From the NCBI GenBank assembly GCA_031277045.1, contig JAISLX010000127.1:1-27433 (forward strand): 27,433 nucleotides of DNA, read 5' to 3'. The DNA comes from Treponema sp. GTDB lineage: Bacteria > Spirochaetota > Spirochaetia > Treponematales > Breznakiellaceae. The notes beneath the pieces were generated by a model that saw only the letters and a program-made list of their open reading frames with translations, ran no database searches and had not been told where the DNA came from. Below are positions 14,058 through 20,669 of the stretch, piece after piece (within the stretch, counting starts at the first letter, position 1; each line of letters opens with the position of its first letter). Both the position numbers and the translations under genes were made by a program.

Positions 14058-14101
14058 ACCGCGATACAGATGGGGAAATCCCCGGCTTTTTGGGAGAATG
14101 T

Positions 14102-14587
14102 ATGGGTGATTACAAACGGCCCAGTTGGGATGAGTACTTTATGGAGGTCTGCGGCGCCATCTCCAAACGGGCCACCTGCGACCGGGGCCGTTCGGGCTGC
14201 GTTATCGCCAAGGATAACCAAATTCTGGTTACCGGCTACGTGGGCGCCCCGGCGGGGCTTCCCCACTGCGACGAGGCGGGGCACCAGTTCAAGAAAACAC
14301 TCCACGAAGACGGCAGCGTTACCACCCACTGCGTGCGTACTGTCCACGCGGAACAAAACGCCATCTGCCAGGCCGCCAAACGGGGCATTGCCATTGCCGG
14401 GGCGACCCTCTACTGCCGCATGACCCCCTGCCGTACCTGCGCCATGCTGATTATCAACTGCGGCATCGTCAGGGTGGTCTGCCAGCGGCGTTATCATGAT
14501 GCCCAGGATTCGGAGGCCTTGTTCAGCAAGGCGGGAATAAAGCTTGAATACGTCTGCTCAGAGGTAGAACGTTACGAGGACCAGTGA
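14102..14587 (+). CDS. dCMP deaminase-family protein (ComEB-like)
   Basis: A 161-residue cytidine/deoxycytidylate deaminase. It would convert dCMP to dUMP, feeding thymidylate synthesis. The zinc site is complete: HAE at 82-84 (His ligand and catalytic Glu) and PCRTC at 109-113 (two Cys ligands). A second metal or structural cluster of Cys/His (C26, H55, C56, H61, H68, H76, C77) matches the extra zinc seen in the dCMP deaminase subfamily. The usual GYNGAP substrate loop reads GYVGAP (45-50), so nucleotide specificity may differ. The ATG at 14102 has GGGAGA 5-6 nt upstream, better than the in-frame TTG at 14090. The gene ends 12 bp from the convergent exporter gene. Confidence 0.9.
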   Translation: MGDYKRPSWDEYFMEVCGAISKRATCDRGRSGCVIAKDNQILVTGYVGAPAGLPHCDEAGHQFKKTLHEDGSVTTHCVRTVHAEQNAICQAAKRGIAIAGATLYCRMTPCRTCAMLIINCGIVRVVCQRRYHDAQDSEALFSKAGIKLEYVCSEVERYEDQ

Positions 14588-14599
14588 GGCGGGCAGGCG

Positions 14600-16366
14600 T
14601 TACCCGGCGCGGCTGAACTGCGCCGCGTGAAGTTCCGCGTATAAGCCGTGTTCCGCCAGGAGTTCCTCGTGGGTGCCTGCTTCGCGGATGCCCTCGTCGT
14701 CAATTACGACAATACGGTCAGCGTTTCTGATGGTTGAAAGCCTGTGGGCAATGACCATCGTGGTGCGGCCTCTGGACAGTTCTTCCAATGCCCGCTGAAT
14801 TTTGTATTCTGTCGCCGAATCAAGGGCGCTGGTCGCCTCGTCAAGAATCAATATGGGCGGGTTTTTAAGAAATATCCGCGCGATGGAAACCCGCTGTTTT
14901 TGCCCGCCGGACAGTTTTATGCCCCGTTCACCCACGATGGTGTCGTAGCCGTTGGGCATTTCCATAATGTCATCGTGAATTTCGGCGCGTTTGGCGGCTT
15001 CCACGATTTCCTCTTCCTCCGCGTCGATTCTGCCGTAGGCGATATTCTCCCGGATGGTTCCGGCAAACAGAAAAACTTCCTGCTGCACAATGCCGATGTT
15101 CCGCCTGAGGGACGCAAGAGTAACATCCCTGATGTCGCGGCCGTCAATGGTTATGCCGCCCTGCCGGATTTCGTAGAATCTGGGGAGGAGGTGGCAGAGG
15201 GTGGTCTTGCCGCCCCCGGACGGGCCGACAAGCGCAAGGGTGGTCCCGGCGGGAATCGAAAGGTTGATGTTTCGCAGCACGCAGCGTTCGGCGGCGGCGG
15301 TATCCCCGGTATAGGCAAACGTAACACCACAGTACTCGATGCCGCCCCTTACGTTTTCCAGCGAAACCGCGCCGGGTTTGTCCTGTATGCCGGGTTTTAT
15401 GCGCATAACTTCCGTAAAACGGTTAAAACCCGCCATGCCGCTGGTAAACTGCTCGACAAAATTCTGAAGCCGTCTGACAGGCTGGAGGAAGGCGGCGATA
15501 AAAAGGTTACAGGTAATAAGTTCGGTAAGGGTGAACTTGTTCCCCATGATAAGAACGCCGCCCGTGGCGATAACAACTACCGTAAGAAAATTTGTCATAA
15601 AATCAACTTTACTGTGAAAAGCCGCCATCGCCTTGTAGTAATTCTTTTTTGCGTTTTTGAAATTCTCGTTTCCACCCCTGAATTTGACGGTTTCGTATGT
15701 TTCGTTGGTAAAAGCCTTCGCTACCCTGGCGCCGGAAATACTCGATTCCAGTGTGGCATTGATCTCGGCGGTGCGCTCCTTTACGGTTTTTGAGGCCGCC
15801 CGCATGGCGCGCCGGGAAACAATGGTAAAACCCAGCATGACAGGAACAAGAACGAGAAGAACCACGGCCATTTCCCACCGTATGCTGAACACCAGCACAA
15901 ATGAACCGGTAAGCGTAAGAAACGAGATAAAAAGGTCCTCAGGGCCGTGGTGGGCCAGTTCGGTAACTTCAAACAGATCCGTTGTTACGCGGGACATAAT
16001 CTGCCCGGTGCGGTTATTGTCATAAAACGAAAAGGGCAGTTCCTGAAGATGGGCGAACAAATCCCGCCGCATGTCCGCCTCGATATAAGCGCCCACCGTG
16101 TGCCCCCAATAAGTTACGAAGTAGGTAAAGCCCATTCTGAGGAGGTAGAGGGTAATCATAAGGCCAATCAAAATAAAAAAGAGCCGGTAAAGGCCGCCCG
16201 GCAGAAGGCGCTCAATGGCGTATTTGGTCAGCATGGGGAAGGCCAGATCTGTTGCCGAAATCATGGACGCGCAGAACATGTCCGCCGCGAAAAGTTTCCG
16301 GTGAGGTTTGTAATACCCGGCGAAGATTCTGAGGGGGGATTTGTCAAAACCGGCTGTTGCAGGCAT
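14600..16366 (-). CDS. MsbA-type ABC exporter (fused permease-ATPase)
   Basis: A 588-residue half-transporter that works as a homodimer or heterodimer, exporting lipids or hydrophobic compounds. The six-helix membrane domain spans about 25-310 and contains the ELPFSFYDNNRTGQIMSR coupling segment. The nucleotide-binding domain has Walker A GPSGGGKTT (381-389), Q-loop VQQEVFLFAGTIRENIAYG, signature LSGGQ, Walker B ILILDEATSALD and H-loop AHRLST. All catalytic residues are present. No second exporter gene is adjacent, so a homodimer is likely. The substrate is unknown. The promoter (TTGACA-17-TACACT) ends 6 nt before the ATG and there is no ribosome-binding site, so the mRNA is predicted to be leaderless. 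Confidence 0.92.
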   Translation of the reverse strand: MPATAGFDKSPLRIFAGYYKPHRKLFAADMFCASMISATDLAFPMLTKYAIERLLPGGLYRLFFILIGLMITLYLLRMGFTYFVTYWGHTVGAYIEADMRRDLFAHLQELPFSFYDNNRTGQIMSRVTTDLFEVTELAHHGPEDLFISFLTLTGSFVLVFSIRWEMAVVLLVLVPVMLGFTIVSRRAMRAASKTVKERTAEINATLESSISGARVAKAFTNETYETVKFRGGNENFKNAKKNYYKAMAAFHSKVDFMTNFLTVVVIATGGVLIMGNKFTLTELITCNLFIAAFLQPVRRLQNFVEQFTSGMAGFNRFTEVMRIKPGIQDKPGAVSLENVRGGIEYCGVTFAYTGDTAAAERCVLRNINLSIPAGTTLALVGPSGGGKTTLCHLLPRFYEIRQGGITIDGRDIRDVTLASLRRNIGIVQQEVFLFAGTIRENIAYGRIDAEEEEIVEAAKRAEIHDDIMEMPNGYDTIVGERGIKLSGGQKQRVSIARIFLKNPPILILDEATSALDSATEYKIQRALEELSRGRTTMVIAHRLSTIRNADRIVVIDDEGIREAGTHEELLAEHGLYAELHAAQFSRAG

Positions 16367-16372
16367 AACAAT

Positions 16373-16401
16373 AGTGTAGCAGGAAAGGATGGCACTGTCA
16401 A
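16373..16401 (-). promoter_or_regulatory. Strong sigma-70 promoter with leaderless geometry (msbA-like gene)
   Basis: On the minus strand a perfect TTGACA (16401-16396), a 17-nt spacer and TACACT (16378-16373). The ATG begins at 16366, six bases after the -10. A start 6-7 nt after the -10 puts +1 on the A of the ATG or one base before it. Confidence 0.65.
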
Positions 16402-16439
16402 CAAATTAAGCCCTCCAAGGGAGAAAATTATGCTATAAT

Positions 16440-16477
16440 GAGCCTCCGCACGGCTTGCCGTGCGGAGGCTCATTTTT
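16440..16477 (+). terminator. Perfect 15-bp inverted repeat followed by T run
   Basis: GAGCCTCCGCACGGC (16440-16454) and GCCGTGCGGAGGCTC (16457-16471) are perfectly complementary with a 2-nt centre, followed by ATTTTT (16472-16477). In the plus direction it has the shape of an intrinsic terminator. No plus-strand gene ends just upstream, so it may instead be a mobile-element end or an insulator upstream of the msbA-like promoter. It abuts the IS4-type fragment exactly. Confidence 0.55.
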
Positions 16478-16582
16478 GACCGCGGGTATCCGTCCCATGA
16501 GTTGATTAAGTCGTTGCAGGATAAAGAGATAAGATATGTGATGAGGATACAGGGGAGATTTATCCGGGAAAAGGAAACCTGA
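16472..16582 (+). pseudogene. IS4-family transposase fragment
   Basis: Translation from 16472 reads IFDRGYPSHELIKSLQDKEI, continuing RYVMRIQGRFIREKET-stop. This is the IS4-family block around the second catalytic Asp (FDRGYPS.ELI..L....I.YVMR). Only 36 codons remain, and neither the upstream DDE part nor the C-terminal YREK region is present. It is a scrap too short to stand out as a gene, wedged between a perfect hairpin and a small palindrome. Confidence 0.75.
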
Positions 16583-16589
16583 AGTTTCC
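16573..16589. repeat. Small palindrome of the TTCA/TGAA-apex family
   Basis: GGAAAC (16573-16578), loop CTGAA, GTTTCC (16584-16589). It overlaps the stop codon of the IS4 fragment. The same AAAC-TGAA-GTTT heart occurs at 16649-16678 and, as AAAAC-TTCA-GTTTTT, at 20604-20633. Confidence 0.5.
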
Positions 16590-16648
16590 GCGCCGCGCCG
16601 CTGTGTATTGAACATGTTCGATAACCCGGTTGTTGTTTTTAAGCGGTT

Positions 16649-16678
16649 GTTGTTCAGAAACTGAAGTTTCTGAACAAC
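16649..16678. repeat. 13-bp perfect palindrome with TGAA loop
   Basis: GTTGTTCAGAAAC (16649-16661), loop TGAA, GTTTCTGAACAAC (16666-16678). It lies 45 bp after the stop codon of the M16 gene on the minus strand, so it may act as its terminator or as a 3' stabiliser. There is no T run on either side. Confidence 0.6.
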
Positions 16679-16722
16679 TCTATTATCTCACAAGTCCAAT
16701 GTTTCCTAATCCCGCTACGCTG

Positions 16723-19623
16723 TTACATCCAGCCCTCCGGGTAGAGCAGCACCCTGGCGGGACCCCGGGGAATAAACAGGCGGCACAGCCGCTGAATGTC
16801 TTCGGGCTGTACCTGCTCGTAAAGTTCCGGGCGTTTGTCCAGCCGGGAAAGGGGACTGCGCAGCAGCACCGATGAGTTGGCGTAACTTTGGGCAATGTAA
16901 AGGTTGCTCTGGATTGACGCTTCCCAGTTCTTTTTCAGGGCTTCCACGGATTTCGCAAAAACATCCCTGTTAACGGGTTCCTCGGCGATCTGCCGCAGCA
17001 GGGCCTCCACAGCCCGGGACAGTTCATCGCTCCGTTTTGGATCGCAGACAAAGTAGACCTGCGCCGCCAGTTCTTCCGCGGGAACCGGGGAAAGGGCAAT
17101 ATCCGCCTGTATCGAATAAACTCCCCCCAGTTGTTCCCGGATATCCTCGGTCAGGCGAATGTCCAGGTACTCCATCAGGACGGAAACCGCCGCGCTCTGT
17201 TCCTCAGAATAGGCCAGCGGCGTGAACCAGCCCAGATAAACGATGCTCTGCTCCTCTTTCCCTTTGTAGACCTTTGTGTCAGCCTTCCCCGGCCTTTGCA
17301 GGCCGGGATCTGTCCAGGCGTTCCACGATTCCGAAGCCGGTATTGACGCGAGCCATGTTTCCGCCAGGGACCGCATCCGCGCCGGGTCAAGGTTCCCGGC
17401 AAAGACAAAGGTGTAGTCGCCGGGGTTAAGACTCCGCTTGAGGAACGACAGCGCCCGGCCTATGTCCGCCTTGTCCAGGTCTTCCGCGGTAAGGGGCTTA
17501 AAATAGGGGTGCCCCCCGGAACTGACGCTTAACACCGTGTCGGAAAAAACGGTCCCCGGATCCTCGTTCCGCTGGATCAGGCTGGTACGGTAACTGTCCA
17601 GCAGCGCCCGAACAGCGGTTTCGTCCAGCCGGGGCGTGGTAAAGGACAGGTAGAGCATTTCAAAAAGGGTCTCGATATCCCTGGTGGTGGCGGAACCCTG
17701 GAAACCCCGATTGTAGTTCCCGGTCCAGAAAGAAAAACTTACCTGCTTGTCCGCGAGAAGTTGTATCAACTGGGACCTGGACCAGGGGCCCATGCCGGAA
17801 GCCTCCGCCATTTCCGCCGCCAGAAGCGCGGAAACGTGATCTTCACTTTCCACGCTTACCGTACCGCCCCGGGCCATAGCGTAGAGGGTAATGTCGTTGT
17901 TCCGGTTCGCCGTTTCTTTGAGGATCAGCGTGGCTCCGTTTTCCAATTCCCACACCAGCGCGCCGGTTTCCCGGTCAACGGATTCCGAGCGGACGTTTCC
18001 GGCATCGGGCCGCCGGGAAACCAGCGTATCCACCGCGGCCGCTTCCTCAGGCGGCTGTAGTTTAAGCCGGACACTTTTCCGGACAACGCGCCGGATCAGG
18101 GCCTCCGCGGGCAGCGTTTCTTTTTCGGACTCCGGGGCGATGATAAAGGCCCGTATATCCCCCGGTTCAAAATAGTTCCCGGCCTGCCGTGTTATGTCAC
18201 CGGCGCCGATCTCCGGCAGCAGTTTAAGCGCCGCCGCGTACTCCCAGTCGATGTCCGGCAGGGGCGCCCCGTCCAGGAAATAATCCGTAAGACCGGACAC
18301 GTAACTGTCCGACGGCTGCCGGTCCTTTTCGGAAACCGCCTGTTCCAGTTCCGAAAGAAGGGACGCCTTGGCTACGCGGATCTCCGTTTCGGTAAAGCCG
18401 AAACGGCGCATGGATTCTTTTATCCGCAGCAGTTCCCGCAGGCTTGCCTCGGTCTTGCCGGATTTCGGTTCCGCCATCATCACGTAATAGCGGGATGATG
18501 CGCCATAACGGACATTACCCGCCCCGCCGTATATGTAGGGGGTGGCGGGATCCTGGGCGGCATCCGCGAAGCGCAGGGACAGCATACGACTGATAAGGTT
18601 GTCGATAAGGTTTTCCCGGTAACTTCTCAAGTCCTGGCCAAGCGGCTGGGGAACGCGCTTAAAGTACAGGTTAATCTGGCTAAAGGAAATTTCCGGGTCC
18701 GTAAAAATCGCCGCCTCAAGGTTCCCCTTTTTGGGGGCGGGAAGATCGTAACGGGGCCGCGTCAGGGGCCCGTCCGCCGCCTGACCGCCAAAATGGGAAC
18801 CCAGTTCCGCCTCCAGGCTTGCCCCGTCAAAATCCCCCACCACGATTAGGGCCATGTTATCCGGCCGGTACCAGCGGCGGTAAAAAGCTTCCAGGCGCTG
18901 GGCCGGGGCGTTTTCGATAATCTCCGGCAGTCCGATGGGAAAACGGTTTTGGTAGCGGGAGCCGCCGAACAGAACGGGCAGCAGTTTCCGCTGAATCCGG
19001 TCTATGGCCCCCAGATGGGCCCGGTACTCCTCCATGATAACCAGCCGCTCATCGTCCACATCCTTGGGGGCGAAGGTGATAGCCCTGGTCCAGTCGTCCA
19101 GCACTTCCAGGGCTTTTACGGGAAGGCGCTTTACGGGGTTCCCCGCCGCGTTTTCCGCGTGTTCCACCGGAACCTCAATGCCAAAAACCGTACGGTCGTA
19201 ACTTGTGTAGGCATTTACCTCCGGCCCAAAACGCATCCCCAGGGAGCGCAAATAGTCGATAAGCTCGGATTCGGGGAACCGCGCCGTGCCGTTAAAGGCC
19301 ATGTGTTCCACAAAGTGGGCAAGTCCCTGTTCATTGTCCTCCTCCAGGATGGACCCGGCGTCTACCGCCAGCGTAAGAAAAGCGCGGTTTTCAGGCCGGG
19401 AATTTTCCAAAATAAAGTACCTAAGTCCGCCCGGCAGAACGCCGGTACGGACCTGTTCCATGAAAGGAACGGGGTCCGCCGGTGTTCCCAGACCGGCGTA
19501 GACCTTAACCGGAGGCTCTTCCGGTTGTCCGGTGGAAACACAGGAAAGGATAAATCCCGCCAAAAGCAGGAAAACGGCCAACGAAAGCGCGATAGCTTTG
19601 TACTTGGAATTGAAGATGTTCAT
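16723..19623 (-). CDS. M16 (PqqL/pitrilysin-like) zinc protease, predicted lipoprotein
   Basis: A 966-residue double-unit M16 peptidase. An N-terminal leader ends in the lipobox ILSC (Cys28), so it is probably anchored in an envelope membrane facing the periplasm. The inverted zinc motif HFVEH is at 103-107, followed by MAFNGTARFPESEL, typical of the PqqL group. The third ligand is the Glu in RLVIMEEYRAH (about 198). The second, non-catalytic half covers about residue 520 to the end. Size and motif position match PqqL-like proteases, which degrade peptides or small proteins. The ATG lies 6 nt after a TATAAT on the minus strand with no ribosome-binding site. It is divergent from the DHH gene, 33 bp away. 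Confidence 0.92.
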   Translation of the reverse strand: MNIFNSKYKAIALSLAVFLLLAGFILSCVSTGQPEEPPVKVYAGLGTPADPVPFMEQVRTGVLPGGLRYFILENSRPENRAFLTLAVDAGSILEEDNEQGLAHFVEHMAFNGTARFPESELIDYLRSLGMRFGPEVNAYTSYDRTVFGIEVPVEHAENAAGNPVKRLPVKALEVLDDWTRAITFAPKDVDDERLVIMEEYRAHLGAIDRIQRKLLPVLFGGSRYQNRFPIGLPEIIENAPAQRLEAFYRRWYRPDNMALIVVGDFDGASLEAELGSHFGGQAADGPLTRPRYDLPAPKKGNLEAAIFTDPEISFSQINLYFKRVPQPLGQDLRSYRENLIDNLISRMLSLRFADAAQDPATPYIYGGAGNVRYGASSRYYVMMAEPKSGKTEASLRELLRIKESMRRFGFTETEIRVAKASLLSELEQAVSEKDRQPSDSYVSGLTDYFLDGAPLPDIDWEYAAALKLLPEIGAGDITRQAGNYFEPGDIRAFIIAPESEKETLPAEALIRRVVRKSVRLKLQPPEEAAAVDTLVSRRPDAGNVRSESVDRETGALVWELENGATLILKETANRNNDITLYAMARGGTVSVESEDHVSALLAAEMAEASGMGPWSRSQLIQLLADKQVSFSFWTGNYNRGFQGSATTRDIETLFEMLYLSFTTPRLDETAVRALLDSYRTSLIQRNEDPGTVFSDTVLSVSSGGHPYFKPLTAEDLDKADIGRALSFLKRSLNPGDYTFVFAGNLDPARMRSLAETWLASIPASESWNAWTDPGLQRPGKADTKVYKGKEEQSIVYLGWFTPLAYSEEQSAAVSVLMEYLDIRLTEDIREQLGGVYSIQADIALSPVPAEELAAQVYFVCDPKRSDELSRAVEALLRQIAEEPVNRDVFAKSVEALKKNWEASIQSNLYIAQSYANSSVLLRSPLSRLDKRPELYEQVQPEDIQRLCRLFIPRGPARVLLYPEGWM

Positions 19624-19639
19624 ACATCTATTATATAAT
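19610..19639. promoter_or_regulatory. Overlapping divergent promoters (M16 and DHH genes)
   Basis: For the plus strand, TTGAAG (19610-19615), an 18-nt spacer and TATAAT (19634-19639), giving a start near 19646 and a very short leader with AAGGAGG (19644-19650). For the minus strand a second TATAAT (19635-19630) overlaps the first by two bases, but its -35 region (around 19653-19658) is poor. Both genes are served by one 12-bp symmetrical AT core, so transcription in the two directions should compete. Confidence 0.5.
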
Positions 19640-19656
19640 TTTCAAGGAGGGTTTAC

Positions 19657-20562
19657 ATGAGATTACTTACCAGATCGGATTTTGACGGACTTGCCTGCGG
19701 GGCGCTGCTGGTTTACCTGGGACTTATTGACGAGTGGAAATTTGTCCACCCTAAAGACATTCAGGATGGTCTGGTAGGCGTAACCGACAAGGATATTCTG
19801 GCGAATATTCCCTACGTAAAGGGCTGTAAACTGTGGTTTGACCATCATTCCAGCGAATCCAGCAGGCTGGGGGCCAAAACCTTCTTCGAGGGGGTCTCGC
19901 GGCTGGCCCCCAGCTGCGCCCGGGTCGTTTATGACTATTACGGCGGGAATGAAAAGTTCCACCGCTTTAACCAGATGATCGAGTACGTGGACAAGGTGGA
20001 TTCGGGGAACCTGACGAAGGACGAAATTCTCGATCCCAAGGGCTGGATCCTGCTGGGTTTTATCATGGACCCCCGGACCGGCCTTGGACGTTTCCGGAAT
20101 TTTACGATCAGCAACTACGATCTGATGAAGCTGCTTGCCAAGGCCTGCGCGGAGAAAACCATCGATGAGATTCTGGATATGCGCGATGTCAAGGAACGGC
20201 TGGATGTGTACTTTTCCCACGCCGCCCCGTTCCGGGAGATGCTACAGACCTGCGCCAAGGTGGAAGGAAACGCCGTGCTGGTGGATCTGCGGGGCGTAGA
20301 CCCCATCTACGCCGGGAGCCGCTTCCTCATCTACACCCTGTTCCCGGAACAGAACATCTCCGTCTGGGTCATAGACGGCCGGGAGAAGCTTAACACCGCC
20401 ATTACCGTGGGTTACAGCATCATCAACCGCAGCGCTGCCGTGGACGTGGGGAACCTGCTCTACCGCTATGGCGGCGGCGGGCACCACCAGGTGGGCACCT
20501 GCCAGGTGGACAACGACAAGGCGGACCAGGTTATCCGGGAAATACTCGACGAAGTAAAATAA
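19657..20562 (+). CDS. DHH/DHHA1-family phosphoesterase
   Basis: A 301-residue cytoplasmic phosphoesterase. The N-terminal DHH domain has motif I SDFDGLACG (D8, D10), the DHH motif FDHHSSE (D62-H63-H64) and a further conserved Asp in EYVDKVDSG. The C-terminal DHHA1 domain has GGGGHHQVGTCQV, the substrate-binding GGGHxxAxG loop variant. This arrangement resembles nanoRNase/pAp-phosphatase and exopolyphosphatase-related proteins. Which phosphoester it cleaves cannot be decided from sequence; oligoribonucleotides or cyclic dinucleotide products are candidates. The start is secure: AAGGAGG at 6-nt spacing. It is monocistronic and divergent from the M16 gene. It converges on the TGase-TPR gene with a palindrome in between. 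Confidence 0.9.
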   Translation: MRLLTRSDFDGLACGALLVYLGLIDEWKFVHPKDIQDGLVGVTDKDILANIPYVKGCKLWFDHHSSESSRLGAKTFFEGVSRLAPSCARVVYDYYGGNEKFHRFNQMIEYVDKVDSGNLTKDEILDPKGWILLGFIMDPRTGLGRFRNFTISNYDLMKLLAKACAEKTIDEILDMRDVKERLDVYFSHAAPFREMLQTCAKVEGNAVLVDLRGVDPIYAGSRFLIYTLFPEQNISVWVIDGREKLNTAITVGYSIINRSAAVDVGNLLYRYGGGGHHQVGTCQVDNDKADQVIREILDEVK

Positions 20563-20603
20563 GACCGTTTCAAAACCCCGATAGATTAAATTTGAGCCCC
20601 GAG

Positions 20604-20633
20604 GTTTCCCCCAAAACTTCAGTTTTTGGGAAC
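20604..20633. terminator. Palindrome between convergent DHH and TGase-TPR genes
   Basis: CCCAAAAC (20610-20617), loop TTCA, G-TTTT(T)-GGG (20622-20630), extendable by GTT(T)/AAC on the outside (about 20605-20633). It lies in the 107-bp gap between two convergent stop codons, where a bidirectional terminator is expected. It shares its AAAC/TTCA/GTTT heart with the repeats near 2360 and 16.6 kb. Confidence 0.5.
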
Positions 20634-20669
20634 GACAGGCGAAACTTGCCGGGCTGCCCTGAATTTCTA

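Noticed and set aside
16434..16439. Plus-strand TATAAT as a promoter
   Set aside because: Transcription would start inside the perfect hairpin with no ORF behind it, and no -35 lies at a proper distance.
16609..16618. GAACATGTTC palindrome as a LexA/SOS box
   Set aside because: The Gram-positive-type SOS box needs GAAC-N4-GTTC; here only two bases separate the halves, and no SOS gene is adjacent.
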